A stretch of 64,000 nt of DNA, taken from contig NC_014221.1 of assembly GCF_000092425.1 (NCBI RefSeq), forward strand, positions 3,167,001 through 3,231,000. The letters are read 5' to 3'. Under the pieces are notes generated by a model. The model was not told the DNA's origin. It was given only the letters and a program-made list of their open reading frames with translations, and made no database searches. Made by a program: the position numbers and the translations under genes. This stretch comes from Truepera radiovictrix DSM 17093 (lineage in GTDB: Bacteria; Deinococcota; Deinococci; Deinococcales; Trueperaceae). Positions within the stretch are counted from its first letter, which is position 1. Every line of letters begins with the position of its first letter. Shown here piece after piece: positions 35,615 to 44,705 of this stretch.

Positions 35615-36427
35615 CTACCTCTCCCAATCCCGCCCGTCGCCGGGGTCGACCAGGCGCTCACCCCGGTCGAGCGCCGCGACGCGCGCCATCTCCTCTTCGG
35701 AGAGCGCGAAGTCGAAGATGTCGAGGTTGCGCTCGCGGTTCTCCGCCGATGCGGCTTTGGGGATCGCCGCGACGCGTTGCTGCACGAGCCAGCGCAGCGC
35801 GACCTGACCGGGGGTCTTGCCGTGCGCCTCGCCGATCTCTCGGAGCGTGGGATCTTTTGACACCTTGCCGCGCGCCACCGGGCTGTAGGCGGTGAGCAGG
35901 TAGTCGAGCTCCCGCGCCTGCGCGAGGAGCCGCGCCTGTGACAGGTACGGGTGGTACTCGACCTGATTGGCGAACACGTCGGCGTAGCGGCGCGCCTCTA
36001 GCACCTGCGACGGGGTGAAGTTGCTGACCCCCACATGCCGCACGGCACCCCCGTCTTGCAGCTCGCGCAGCGCCCCCAAGGTCTCCTCGACGGGCACCTC
36101 CGAGCTCGGCCAGTGCAGCAGCAGCAGGTCGACGTAGTCGGTGCGGAGCTTGCGCAGGCTCTCCCGCACGCTCTTAGCCGCTCTGAGCCGCGAGAAGTTC
36201 GCTGGTTTGACCTTGGTCACCAAAAAGACCGCGTCCCGCGGCACGCCGCTCCGCGCCAACGCCAACCCGACCTGCTCCTCGTTGTCGTAGCCTTGCGCCG
36301 TGTCCAGGTGCCGGTAGCCGAGGGCGAGGGCGTGCTCGACAGCTTCGGTGCAGGCGTCTCCGCGAAGCTCCCAGGTGCCCAAACCAAGCGCTGGAACCCG
36401 GGTGCCGCGCCGTTCAAGGTGCTCCAT
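35615..36427 (-). CDS. aldo/keto reductase
   Basis: NADPH-dependent (beta/alpha)8 oxidoreductase of 270 residues, of the 2,5-diketo-D-gluconate reductase group. The catalytic tetrad is visible: D42 and Y47 in HLDTAQGYDNE, K72 in FLVTKVKPAN, H105 in LLLLHWPSSE. Cofactor marks are VGVSNFTP, NQVEYHPYL and AIPKAASAENRERNLDIFDF. It reduces a broad range of carbonyls, so the physiological substrate is unknown. ATG at 36427 with GGAGGT upstream. It is divergent from ppgK. Confidence 0.93.
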   Translation of the reverse strand: MEHLERRGTRVPALGLGTWELRGDACTEAVEHALALGYRHLDTAQGYDNEEQVGLALARSGVPRDAVFLVTKVKPANFSRLRAAKSVRESLRKLRTDYVDLLLLHWPSSEVPVEETLGALRELQDGGAVRHVGVSNFTPSQVLEARRYADVFANQVEYHPYLSQARLLAQARELDYLLTAYSPVARGKVSKDPTLREIGEAHGKTPGQVALRWLVQQRVAAIPKAASAENRERNLDIFDFALSEEEMARVAALDRGERLVDPGDGRDWER

Positions 36428-36534
36428 CGTACCTCCAGAGGCCTACGCTACACCGGTAAGCTGAGCAGCACGTCGGCGTAGCGCCCACTTGGGCGCGGGG
36501 TGCGCGGCAGGTAACGCAGGTCATAATGGGGGCC

Positions 36535-37287
36535 GTGAAGCACGTTTTAGGTATCGACATCGGCGGTTCGGGGATTAAAGGTGCGCTCGTCGACATCGAA
36601 GCGGGGGGGCTCGCGACCGAGCGCTACCGCCTCGAGACCCCCCAGCCCGCGACGCCGGAAGCCGTCGCCGAGACGGTCGGGAAGATCGTCGCGCACTTTG
36701 CCTACAGCGGGCCCATCGGCTGCACCTTCCCCGCCATCGTCCGGCACGGGGTGACGCTCTCGGCGGCCAACGTCGACAAGAGCTGGATCGGCACGGACGC
36801 CGACGCGCTCTTTTCCCGCGTCACGGGGCTCGAGGTCCACCTGCTGAATGACGCGGACGCCGCGGGCGAAGCCGAGATGCGTTTCGGGGCGGGCAGGGGG
36901 AGAAGCGGCACGGTCATCATGCTCACCTTCGGCACGGGCATCGGGAGCGCGGTGTTTCTAGACGGTAAGCTGCTGCCCAACACCGAGTTCGGGCACCTCT
37001 ACCTCGAGGGGGGGCAGGAGGCCGAAGCGTGGGCGTCGGACCGCGCGCGCAAACTGGCGGACCTCAGCTGGAAAAAGTGGGCCGCCCGGGTACAGACCTA
37101 CCTTAAGCACCTCGAGTTCCTCTTCTCCCCCGACCTCTTTATCGTCGGCGGCGGCGTCAGCAAAAAGAGCGACAAGTTCCTCCCCTTGCTCGAGCTCGGC
37201 ACCGAGGTCGTAGCGGCGGAGCTGCGCAACGAAGCGGGAATTGTGGGCGCGGCCCTAGCGGTCGCTCGCGGGGCTCGTGAAGGGTGA
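36535..37287 (+). CDS. ppgK: polyphosphate glucokinase (ROK family)
   Basis: Phosphorylates glucose using polyphosphate, and often ATP, as donor. The 250-residue protein has the phosphate motif [24 protein letters not shown], the catalytic Asp in [33 protein letters not shown] and the polyphosphate-type segment [37 protein letters not shown] at 36535 is preferred over ATG at 36526 because CATAAT (36522-36527) is then a correctly placed -10 box. It is the first gene of a probable three-gene operon with the ferredoxin and a small membrane protein. Confidence 0.93.
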   Translation: MKHVLGIDIGGSGIKGALVDIEAGGLATERYRLETPQPATPEAVAETVGKIVAHFAYSGPIGCTFPAIVRHGVTLSAANVDKSWIGTDADALFSRVTGLEVHLLNDADAAGEAEMRFGAGRGRSGTVIMLTFGTGIGSAVFLDGKLLPNTEFGHLYLEGGQEAEAWASDRARKLADLSWKKWAARVQTYLKHLEFLFSPDLFIVGGGVSKKSDKFLPLLELGTEVVAAELRNEAGIVGAALAVARGAREG

Positions 37288-37312
37288 AAGGGGTGGGCTA
37301 TTGGAGGATGAC

Positions 37313-37705
37313 ATGCCGACTGTGACCGTAAACGGCGCTCAAGGAGAGTTCCCCGACGACACGCGCTTGGTGCTCGCCATCGAGGCGCTGGGCGTCCCCA
37401 TCGGGCACCGCTGCGGCGGCAAAGCGCGCTGCACGACCTGCCGCGTGCGCTTTACGCGGGGCGAACCCGAGACGATGACGCGCGCCGAGTTCGTTAAGCT
37501 GGGGCTCGACCAGGGCGTCAAACCCGACTACCGCCTATCGTGCCAGATCCTCTGCACGCACGACATGGAGGTCGAAGCGCTTATGACCCTAGACAACCAG
37601 AGCTGGAGCGACACCGGTCCCGCTCCGAACCCCCACGTCGAACCCGAGGCGCAGTGGTACACGCCCGACGAGCTTCGGCTCGAGCTTCAAGGAGGGGCGC
37701 AGTGA
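37313..37705 (+). CDS. 2Fe-2S ferredoxin
   Basis: Plant-type ferredoxin of 130 residues. The iron-sulfur ligands are three clustered cysteines in HRCGGKARCTTCRV (CxxxxCxxC) and a fourth Cys far downstream in YRLSCQILC. An acidic C-terminal tail of about 40 residues (DTGPAPNPHVEPEAQWYTPDELRLEL) is longer than usual. It could feed electrons to the P450 encoded elsewhere in the window, but linkage is weak. ATG at 37313 with GGAGG at 37303-37307; GTG at 37277 would lack a site. Confidence 0.9.
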   Translation: MPTVTVNGAQGEFPDDTRLVLAIEALGVPIGHRCGGKARCTTCRVRFTRGEPETMTRAEFVKLGLDQGVKPDYRLSCQILCTHDMEVEALMTLDNQSWSDTGPAPNPHVEPEAQWYTPDELRLELQGGAQ

Positions 37706-38100
37706 CGACCCAAACGCCCATGCTACCCACCTTGGCCGTGATCATCGGCCTTCTACTTATCATCGCCGGGTTTCTCAGCTACCTGCTCGCCGGCGCCACG
37801 AGCCTCACCGCCCTCATCCCCGCCTTTCTGGGGGGGCTGTTAGCGCTCTGCGGCTACATCGGGCAGCGCCACGAGGGCGCGCGCCGACACGCCATGCACG
37901 CGGCGGCGGTCGTTGCGCTGCTCGGGTTTTTGGGCACCTTTAGCGGCGTGGTGTCCTTTTTCGTCCTCTTGGGCGGCGGCTTCGTGCTGCGCCCTTTCGC
38001 CGTCACCATGCAGGCGCTGACCGCCGTGTTGTGCGCCATTTTCTTGCTCCTCGCCGTGCGCTCGTTTGTCCAGGCGCGCCGCTGGCGGTCGCGGGAGTAA
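37702..38100 (+). CDS. small four-helix membrane protein
   Basis: The 132-residue protein starts at GTG 37702, overlapping the ferredoxin stop by four bases and preceded by GGAGG. Four hydrophobic helices are visible: TLAVIIGLLLIIAGFLSYLL, ALIPAFLGGLLALCGYIG, HAAAVVALLGFLGTFSGVVSFFVLL and TMQALTAVLCAIFLLLAVRSF. An arginine-rich loop (GQRHEGARRHAMH) lies between helices two and three. No known family was recognised. Translational coupling to the ferredoxin suggests a joint role, perhaps at the membrane. Confidence 0.8.
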   Translation: MTTQTPMLPTLAVIIGLLLIIAGFLSYLLAGATSLTALIPAFLGGLLALCGYIGQRHEGARRHAMHAAAVVALLGFLGTFSGVVSFFVLLGGGFVLRPFAVTMQALTAVLCAIFLLLAVRSFVQARRWRSRE

Positions 38101-38107
38101 CGTACGC

Positions 38108-38143
38108 CGCTGTGAGAGCGCCGACGCGGGCGCTCTCGCAGCG
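38108..38143 (+). terminator. hairpin at the end of the ppgK operon
   Basis: A long stem with one T/G mismatch (38108-38122 with 38129-38143) and loop GACGCG lies just after the membrane-protein stop. No clear T tract follows. Confidence 0.6.
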
Positions 38144-38242
38144 TGACGGTTCACCACCCTCACCCCAACCCTCGGTCGGACGCTTTAGACCACGTTAGAC
38201 CACGCCAGCCGCGCGACCTGACCGCACCCGACCGAGAACCCG

Positions 38243-39127
38243 CTACGCCGTCTGCACCTCCCAGTCGTAACCTTCGGCCTTGCTCATGCGCGTCGCCGCG
38301 GCGGCGAGCAGGACGCCGTAGATCACCTTGGAGGTGACGTCGGCGACGGTGTAGGTTAGGTGCCGGGCCACGACGGCTGACTCGCTGAGCGCCGGCTCGA
38401 GCGAAAAGCTGTATAAGTAGGGCATCAAGTAGGCGCCCGGATAGAGCATCCAGGAGATGAGAAAAAGGGGCCAGATCGCGCCCAACATCCCCTTGGCCGA
38501 GTCCGGCGCGTTCTCGACCCCCTCTTTAATCACGCGCCGCATCACGATCAGGATGTGGATGAAAAAGACGGTCGAAATGCTGCCCCAGAGGAAGAAAAGA
38601 CCCGGCCGGGTGACCTCGTAGAACTGACCGACGTAACCGGTAATGATCATCGCGACGCCCGAAAACCAGAACTGGTTGCGCACCGACGCAAACGAACTGC
38701 GGCTCAAGGTGACGACGAAGAGGATCTGAAAGAGCAGCATCGGCACGTCGATCAGCCAGTTGAGGTAGCGGTAACCGTTGTTAAAGAGGTCGCCGGCGGT
38801 GACGATACCCTCGACCCCCTCGGGGGCGAGCCTGTAGCGCGCCGTTGCGGGGTCGAACTGCAGGGCGCTGGTCCAGTTGAGCTGCTGGATCAGGAGCAGC
38901 AGAAAGGCCGAGACCATGACCACGACCGAGAGGATCGACGACATCCGGTAGCGCGGCCTAACCTGCCGGATCGTCAGGATAAAGTAGATGAGCGCCGCTA
39001 ACATGATGGCGTAACCGACCGTCAGCACATGCGCCGACATCTGATAGGCCATCTCGGTGTAGCCCGATTCCAAACCTACGTAGTTCTCGAACGTGGCGTT
39101 ACCCAAGCGGTGTGGAGACGGCTGCAT
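38243..39127 (-). CDS. light-driven sodium-pump rhodopsin (NDQ motif)
   Basis: Seven-helix retinal protein of 294 residues, closely similar in layout to flavobacterial KR2. Helix C reads NNGYRYLNWLIDVPMLLFQ, giving N123, D127 and Q134, the NDQ set that defines sodium-pumping rhodopsins. The retinal lysine is K267 in VADVTSKVIYG, with D263 as counterion. The N-terminus (GNATFENYVGLESGYTEMAYQ) matches the capping helix of the family. In light it should export Na+ (or H+ when Na+ is lacking), building a gradient usable in alkaline or saline habitats. ATG at 39127 follows AGGAGG. It is a single gene with its own AT-rich promoter region. Confidence 0.95.
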   Translation of the reverse strand: MQPSPHRLGNATFENYVGLESGYTEMAYQMSAHVLTVGYAIMLAALIYFILTIRQVRPRYRMSSILSVVVMVSAFLLLLIQQLNWTSALQFDPATARYRLAPEGVEGIVTAGDLFNNGYRYLNWLIDVPMLLFQILFVVTLSRSSFASVRNQFWFSGVAMIITGYVGQFYEVTRPGLFFLWGSISTVFFIHILIVMRRVIKEGVENAPDSAKGMLGAIWPLFLISWMLYPGAYLMPYLYSFSLEPALSESAVVARHLTYTVADVTSKVIYGVLLAAAATRMSKAEGYDWEVQTA

Positions 39128-39180
39128 AGAGACCTCCTACAGCGGGGGCAGAGGCACCGCGGTACCCAAAGCGCGCACAA

Positions 39181-39192
39181 GAACGGCCGTTC
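39181..39192. promoter_or_regulatory. 12-bp palindrome in the leader of the sodium-pump rhodopsin
   Basis: GAACGGCCGTTC is a perfect dyad between the proposed promoter and the start codon (54 bases upstream of the ATG). It sits where a repressor would act. Confidence 0.4.
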
Positions 39193-39222
39193 GTTAGATA
39201 ACCCTACACCAAAAACGAACAA

Positions 39223-39252
39223 AACATAGCGTTTTATGTCTCAAATGCTCAA
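39223..39252 (-). promoter_or_regulatory. candidate promoter of the sodium-pump rhodopsin
   Basis: On the minus strand TTGAGC (39247-39252) and TATGTT (39223-39228) are 18 bases apart within an AT-rich stretch. Other -10 choices nearby are possible. Confidence 0.5.
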
Positions 39253-39398
39253 CAAACGTTCTTTTTGTGACACGTATGACATTGGTGCGTAAGGCGCAGA
39301 GGTCTCACAACACCGGCGGTCGCGGCTTTGTCACCGGCGGTCTCGTCGGCGTCAACCTGCAGCCAGCGCGTCCACACTGCCAGCCCGAGTGCTGCGCC

Positions 39399-40727
39399 TC
39401 ACCCAAAGCGCTCCCGCCAAGCGCCCCGGGCGTCATCGACCAGCACCATCCGCACGTCGTTGACGTTCGTCAGCGTCGGGCCGGTTTTGACGAGCCCGCC
39501 GGCGCGCTCGAAAAAGGTGTAGGCGTCGTTCGCTCCCAGGTAGCGCCGCGCGGCGAGCGGCCCAAGCGTGCCCAGCGTCGCCGGCGTCACCAGCGCGCCC
39601 GCCGCATCCTCGGTGCCGTCGACCCCGTCGGTGTCGGCGGCGAGCGCGTAGACGTCCGGCAGGCCACCGAGGGAGAGCGCCAGCGAGAGGGCGAACTCGA
39701 GGTTGCGCCCCCCGCGCCCGGGCCCCCGCACCGTGACCGAGGTCTCGCCGCCCGAAAGGAGCACCGCGGGCGGGCGCACGGGCTGCCCGTAGCGCTTGAT
39801 CTGCCGCGCCACGGCGGCGTGCACCTTGGCGACCTCTCTCGCCTCGCCGGTCACCGCATCACCGAGGATCAGCGGCGTAACGCCGCGCGCCGCAAACCAC
39901 GCCGCGGCCGCCTCCAACATCCCTTGCGCGCTCCCGACGAGGCGGTTTTCGACCCGCGCGAAGAGGGGGTCGCCCGGTTTGGGCGTCTCGGGCACCTCGC
40001 CGCGGGCGCCCCGCTCCAGGTGGGCGCGCGCGGCGGGGGCGTCGATCTCGTAGCGCGTCAAGACCTCGAGCGCCTCCCCAAACGTCGTCGGGTCGGGGAC
40101 CGTCGGCCCCGACGCCACCGCCGCGAGATCGTCGCCGGGGACGTCCGAGAGGATGAGCGACACGACCCGCGCCGGGGAGGCGGCGCGGGCGAGGCCGCCC
40201 CCCTTGACCCGCGAGAGGTGCTTGCGCACGGCGTTCATCTCGCCGATCTCCGCTCCCGAGCGCAAGAGCGCGCGGGTGAGCGCCGCTTTCTCGGCGAGGG
40301 TCACGCCCTCTGGGGCGCAGAGGAGCGCCGACCCGCCCCCCGAGAGGAGGCAGAGCAGCAGGTCGTCTTCACGCAAGGACGCAGCGAGCGCCAGGATCCT
40401 CGAGCTCGCCTCGACCCCCGCTGCGTCCGGCACGGGGTGCGCCGCCTCGACGACCTCGAGCCGCTCGGGCCGCCGCGCCGGGTCCAGGTGGCCGTAGCGG
40501 GTGATCACGAGCCCCGTGACCGCGGCTTCCGGAGAGGCCGCGCGGAGGTGAGCTTCGGTCGCCCACGCCATCGCCGCGGCCGCCTTGCCCGCCCCTACGA
40601 CGACGAGCCGCCCCTTTGGCGGGGGCGGCAGGTGCGCGCCCAGCACCCGCGCCGGATCGACCGCCTCGAGCGCGTGCGCGAGCGCCCCGCGCAGGAGCTC
40701 AGGCGCCGCTCGCGGGCCTACCGCCAC
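39399..40727 (-). CDS. glycerate 2-kinase (DUF4147/MOFRL family)
   Basis: Phosphorylates D-glycerate to 2-phosphoglycerate. The 442-residue protein has an N-terminal DUF4147 domain (RLVVVGAGKAAAAMAWATE; LLCLLSGGGSALLCAPEGVTL; RKHLSRVKGG) and a C-terminal MOFRL domain. The latter shows the name-giving type of motif (VLLSGGETSVTVRGPGRGGRNLEFAL) and AADTDGVDGTEDAAGALV. GTG at 40727 fits family length and follows AGGGGG; the longer frame adds an arginine-rich tail unlike the family. It could act with the tartronate-semialdehyde-type reductase at 11.3 kb in glycerate metabolism, though the genes are far apart. Confidence 0.92.
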   Translation of the reverse strand: MAVGPRAAPELLRGALAHALEAVDPARVLGAHLPPPPKGRLVVVGAGKAAAAMAWATEAHLRAASPEAAVTGLVITRYGHLDPARRPERLEVVEAAHPVPDAAGVEASSRILALAASLREDDLLLCLLSGGGSALLCAPEGVTLAEKAALTRALLRSGAEIGEMNAVRKHLSRVKGGGLARAASPARVVSLILSDVPGDDLAAVASGPTVPDPTTFGEALEVLTRYEIDAPAARAHLERGARGEVPETPKPGDPLFARVENRLVGSAQGMLEAAAAWFAARGVTPLILGDAVTGEAREVAKVHAAVARQIKRYGQPVRPPAVLLSGGETSVTVRGPGRGGRNLEFALSLALSLGGLPDVYALAADTDGVDGTEDAAGALVTPATLGTLGPLAARRYLGANDAYTFFERAGGLVKTGPTLTNVNDVRMVLVDDARGAWRERFG

Positions 40728-40843
40728 GCCCCGGCCCCCTGACCTGCGTGGGCTCGCTGCCTTCTCGCCATGCGCCCACCTTACTACGCGCGCCCCGAAC
40801 GCGTGCGGCCCGCACCCCACCGGGCGGCCGGTATGATGCCCCT

Positions 40844-41191
40844 ATGAGCCGAACCGCCGACATCCGCATCGCCGTCACCCGCAGTGGCGACGGCGACATC
40901 GGGCGCATCCGCTGGAGCGCCACCGACGCCCCCGTCTCGGGCCCCCAGGACGCCAAGGCGATGTTTTTGGCCCTCTGGGACGCCGAAGCGCGCACCTCGC
41001 TGCGCATCGACCTGTGGACGCATGACATGACGGTCGACGACATGAACGACTTCGTCTTCCAAACGCTCCTCACCTTGGGCGACACCTACCACAACGCTAC
41101 CAAGGACGTCGAGCTGATGGCTGAAATCAAGACCTTCGCCCGCACCTTTGCGGAAAAAGCGGCGAAAGCCGCCGCCCGCGCGCGCGGCTAG
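40844..41191 (+). CDS. gldC: GldC-family protein
   Basis: The 115-residue protein matches the GldC family of Bacteroidota gliding proteins in several places: GRIRWSATDAP, AKAMFLALWDAEARTSLRIDLWTHDM, VDDMNDFVFQTLLTLGDTYHNAT and the closing FARTFAEKA. It is cytoplasmic, with no signal peptide or helix. No other gld genes are present and Deinococcota are not known to glide by that machinery, so the role must be more general. TATGAT (40832-40837) lies six bases before the ATG. The next gene begins two bases after the stop, so they form an operon. Confidence 0.85.
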   Translation: MSRTADIRIAVTRSGDGDIGRIRWSATDAPVSGPQDAKAMFLALWDAEARTSLRIDLWTHDMTVDDMNDFVFQTLLTLGDTYHNATKDVELMAEIKTFARTFAEKAAKAAARARG

Positions 41192-41193
41192 CG

Positions 41194-42003
41194 ATGCGCA
41201 TCGGCATCCTCGGGTGCGGCTGGGTCGGCGCGGCGCTCGGCAGGGTGCTCGTCGCGCGCGGCCACGCCGTGACGGGGACGGTGACGACCCCGGACGGACT
41301 GGCGGCGCTCGAGGCCGCCGGCATCCGCGCGGTGCAGCTTGTGCTCACCCCCGCCCTCGTGGGCGACCCGGCGGACCTCTTCGAGGCCGACGCCCTCGTG
41401 CTGACGCTCCCCCCCAAACGCCGCGCCGACGACGTGCGGACGCGCTACCCGGCGCAGATCGCCGAGGCGCTGCGCCACACCCCAGCGACGACCCACGTGC
41501 TCTTTACCGGCTCGACCTCGGTCTACGCCGACGGGACGCTCGAGGCGCGGGGGCGCGAGGTCCGCGAGGCGGACGCGGGCGGCGCGGTGAGCGCGAGCGG
41601 CGCCGCCCTCCTCGCGGCCGAAGCGCTCCTCCGCGAACGGCGCGCCACCGTGCTGCGCCTCGCCGGGCTCTACGGCTACGACCGGCAACCGGGCCAGCGG
41701 CTCGCGGGGCGCGAGGTCACGGGCGGCGACGCGCGGGTCAACCTCGTCCACCGCGACGACGTCGTCGCGGTGATGACGCGCGTGCTCGAGGAGGGGCTCT
41801 GGGGGGAGACCCTCAACGTCTGCGCCCCCTTGCACCCCACCCGCCGCGCGCTCTACACCCGCTACGCCGCGCGCAGCGGCCTCCCTCCGCCCCGCTTCGT
41901 CCCGCCCCACGCGGTCCCCTTCAAGGTGGTGCGCAGCGACAAGCTGGCGCAGACGCTCGGGTACCGCTTCATCCACCCCGACCCCTCAGCCGACGCACCC
42001 TAG
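41194..42003 (+). CDS. NAD(P)-binding nucleotide-sugar-epimerase-like protein (YeeZ-like)
   Basis: Rossmann-fold protein of 269 residues. The cofactor motif MRIGILGCGWVGAALGRVL is at the N-terminus, then LFTGSTSVYADGTL and a short catalytic region where the usual YxxxK is not clear (SASGAALLAAEALL). This resembles YeeZ and other atypical SDR proteins that bind NAD without classical catalysis. VNLVHRDDVVAVMTRVLE and LNVCAPLHPTRRALY follow in family order. It lies two bases downstream of the gldC-like gene. Substrate unknown. Confidence 0.85.
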   Translation: MRIGILGCGWVGAALGRVLVARGHAVTGTVTTPDGLAALEAAGIRAVQLVLTPALVGDPADLFEADALVLTLPPKRRADDVRTRYPAQIAEALRHTPATTHVLFTGSTSVYADGTLEARGREVREADAGGAVSASGAALLAAEALLRERRATVLRLAGLYGYDRQPGQRLAGREVTGGDARVNLVHRDDVVAVMTRVLEEGLWGETLNVCAPLHPTRRALYTRYAARSGLPPPRFVPPHAVPFKVVRSDKLAQTLGYRFIHPDPSADAP

Positions 42004-42036
42004 CGCGTCCCCCCTCACCCTTCGTGGAGGCCGCCC

Positions 42037-42420
42037 GTGAAAACCCCGCTCACGTTCGCCCTTTTGAGCGCGCTCGCCGCTTCGGCGGCCGCTACCGCCC
42101 CCCAGGACGCCCTGTTCGACCTGAGAGCGGCGCTGGTTCAGAACCTGCGCGTCGTCGAAACGGTCTGCCCCACGGGGCTCGCGCTCGCAGCGCCGCGGTG
42201 CTTCGAGCACGGCTACCCCAGCGTGTTCGACTTTAAAGAGGCGCTTGGCGCCCTCGAGCTCGAACCCACCGAGCTCTGGCATACCACCACCCTCGTCGCC
42301 GGCGGCGACGCGGGACCCGCCTACAGCGCGTCGTTCCGGACGCCGCGTGACCTGCGCGTCACCTTGACCTTCGTCGAGGGGACGCTGCTGGTGCTCGAGG
42401 CCGAGGACGAGACCCCGTAG
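42037..42420 (+). CDS. secreted protein of unknown function
   Basis: The 127-residue protein has a Sec signal peptide (KTPLTFALLSALAASAAATA) followed by about 105 residues with two cysteines (ETVCPTG and APRCFEHG) that may form a disulfide. The first half is helical (DALFDLRAALVQNLRVV) and the C-terminus is beta-rich (DLRVTLTFVEGTLLVLEAED). No family was recognised. GTG at 42037 follows GGAGG. It may be cotranscribed with the preceding two genes (33-base gap). Confidence 0.7.
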   Translation: MKTPLTFALLSALAASAAATAPQDALFDLRAALVQNLRVVETVCPTGLALAAPRCFEHGYPSVFDFKEALGALELEPTELWHTTTLVAGGDAGPAYSASFRTPRDLRVTLTFVEGTLLVLEAEDETP

Positions 42421-42715
42421 CTCGGGCCGTCGCCGCGGCCCCGGGCTTCTGCCCCCGCCAGACCGAGACCGGTGTGCGGGGAGAGGTGTAACGCGGGTGG
42501 TGTTTTCGTCACCCCCATAGGCCACAGTGATGCGCGCAAGCAGCGTTTATAGTAAAGGAACACCCCAACGTCCGGCGGCAGCGCGTCCGGGCCGACCTGT
42601 CGACCCTCCGCCTCGCGGTGAAGGGCGTTCTAGACGCGTCGCCGACCGGACCCTTCGGTCGGACCCGACCGCCACGACGTCCTAAGCCTGCAACGGCAGC
42701 TTGCGGAGGAGAACC

Positions 42716-44644
42716 ATGAACGTAGCGCCGATGAACGCGGCGTCGCCCCAGACGGCGCCCCCCACGCCCGTCCACACCGCCTCGCCGCAGGCGGGGCGCG
42801 TCCTCTTGGGGCGCACCCTGCCCTCGCTTTTAGACGAGGCGTGCCACAACAACCCGAACCCGCTCGCCTTTAACCAGCCGACCCCGTCGGGGTGGAAGAC
42901 GCTCTCCACCGAAGCGTTTCGCGCTCGAGCGGAGGCGCTCGCGCTGAGCTTCGCCGACCTGGGCCTCGCCCACGGCGACCGGATGGCGCTCTACACCCAT
43001 AGCGACCTGTCGTTCTGCCTCCCGGATATGGCGGGGCTCATCATGGGGGTCGTCGGCGTCCCCTTGTACCTCACCCACGGCGACGAGGCGTTTCGCTTTA
43101 TCCTCGGGCAGACCGAACCCAAGCTGCTCGTCGTCTCCGACGAGGCGCTCTTGGAGAAGATGGCGCCGCACGTGCGCGCCGCCAAGATCCCCCACGTGCT
43201 CCTCGGCGACCCCTTCGAGAGCCCCGCGCCCGAAGCGCTGCGGGCGCTCCAGGACCGCCTCGGGGAGGCGCAGCTGCACACCCTCACGGCGCTCGTCGAG
43301 CGCGGCGAGGCGCTGCGAGCGGAGAACCCGGGGGCGCTCAAGCGGCTGCGGGAGAGGGTCCAAGCCGACGACCTCGCGACCATCATCTACACCTCGGGGA
43401 CGACGGGCCGCCCCAAAGGGGTGATGCTCAGCCAGCAGAACATCTCCTCAAACGCGCTCGCCGCCTTTAGCGGGTTGCCGGGGCTCAAGCGCGGGGGCGA
43501 GACGGCGCTCTCGTTCCTGCCGCTCACGCACATTTTCGCCCGCACCCTGCACTACGGCCTCACGGCGTGGGGTACGGCGGTCTACTTCAGCGCCCCGGAG
43601 ACGGTGCGCGACCACCTCAAAGAGGTGCAGCCGACGATCCTCGCGACCGTGCCGCGCGTGCTCGAAAAAGTCTACGAGGGCATCTTAAAAGCGGGGGGCG
43701 AACTGACCGGGGTGAAAAAGTCGCTGTTCGACTGGTCGGTGTCGCTCGCCCGCCGCTACGACCCCGAAAAGGGGACCTCGACGTTCTACAGCACCCAACG
43801 GCTCGCCGCCGACAAACTCGTCTACGACAAGTGGCGCGAGGCGCTCGGCAGCCGCCTGCGGCTGGTGATCGTCGGCGGCGCGGCGCTGCGGCCTGAGCTG
43901 GTGCGCGTCTTCGGCGCCGCCGGTATTCACGTGCTGCAGGGCTACGGGCTGACCGAGACGAGCCCGATCATCTCGTACAACCGGCCGCACGCCAACCGGC
44001 CCGGCACCGTCGGTCAGCTTCTCGCCGGGGTCGAGGTCAAAATCAGCCCTCAGGGCGAGATCCTTACCCGCGGCCCGCACGTCATGAAGGGCTACTTCAA
44101 CGCCCCCGAGGAGACCGCCAAGGTGCTCGACGCCGACGGCTGGCTGCACACCGGCGACCTGGGCGAGATGTCGGACGACGGGTTTCTCACGATCACCGGG
44201 AGGCTCAAAAACCTCTTCAAGCTCTCGACCGGCAAGTTCGTCATGCCACAACCCCTCGAGGGGCGGCTCGAGGAGAGCCCCTTGGTCGAGCACGCGCTCG
44301 TCGTCGGCGAGGGCGAAAAGTACACCGCCGCGCTCCTCTTCCTGGCCCCCGACACCGACCCCGGCGCTACCCAAGAGGCGCTCCGCGAGCTCGTGCGCGC
44401 GGCCAACCGCGACCTGCCGGCGTGGTCGCAGATTAAACGCGCGGCCTTGGTGCGGGGCACGTTGAGCGTCGACAACGGCCTGCTCACCCCGACGCTCAAA
44501 GTCAGGCGCCCGCAGGTGCTCGCCAAGTACGAAGGCGTGCTCGAGGCGCTCTTCGGCCGCGCCCCCCACGCTGAAGGCCCAGCGTCGGAGGACTTTAGTA
44601 TCCTAGAGGTGTCGGAGGCGCCCGCCAAAGGGGCGACGGCGTAG
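42716..44644 (+). CDS. fadD: long-chain acyl-CoA synthetase (AMP-binding)
   Basis: Activates fatty acids to acyl-CoA via an acyl-adenylate. The 642-residue enzyme has the P-loop [21 protein letters not shown], the A5 motif [25 protein letters not shown] with the ribose-binding Asp, and the linker and C-terminal lysine region ([21 protein letters not shown]). It belongs to the bacterial/plant-like long-chain group rather than the E. coli FadD group. ATG at 42716 with GGAGGA at 42705-42710. An acyl-CoA dehydrogenase follows 61 bases later, suggesting a fatty-acid degradation pair. Confidence 0.93.
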   Translation: MNVAPMNAASPQTAPPTPVHTASPQAGRVLLGRTLPSLLDEACHNNPNPLAFNQPTPSGWKTLSTEAFRARAEALALSFADLGLAHGDRMALYTHSDLSFCLPDMAGLIMGVVGVPLYLTHGDEAFRFILGQTEPKLLVVSDEALLEKMAPHVRAAKIPHVLLGDPFESPAPEALRALQDRLGEAQLHTLTALVERGEALRAENPGALKRLRERVQADDLATIIYTSGTTGRPKGVMLSQQNISSNALAAFSGLPGLKRGGETALSFLPLTHIFARTLHYGLTAWGTAVYFSAPETVRDHLKEVQPTILATVPRVLEKVYEGILKAGGELTGVKKSLFDWSVSLARRYDPEKGTSTFYSTQRLAADKLVYDKWREALGSRLRLVIVGGAALRPELVRVFGAAGIHVLQGYGLTETSPIISYNRPHANRPGTVGQLLAGVEVKISPQGEILTRGPHVMKGYFNAPEETAKVLDADGWLHTGDLGEMSDDGFLTITGRLKNLFKLSTGKFVMPQPLEGRLEESPLVEHALVVGEGEKYTAALLFLAPDTDPGATQEALRELVRAANRDLPAWSQIKRAALVRGTLSVDNGLLTPTLKVRRPQVLAKYEGVLEALFGRAPHAEGPASEDFSILEVSEAPAKGATA

Positions 44645-44705
44645 CCTCCCAAAACCGCCTACCACCCGTTACCAGCACCGGAAATCCGGTAGAAAGCAAG
44701 GACGC

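Noticed and set aside
39267-40742. Long plus-strand open frame (491 codons) over glycerate 2-kinase
   Set aside because: Antisense shadow: the minus strand carries complete DUF4147/MOFRL motifs, while the plus-strand product is Arg-rich and featureless.
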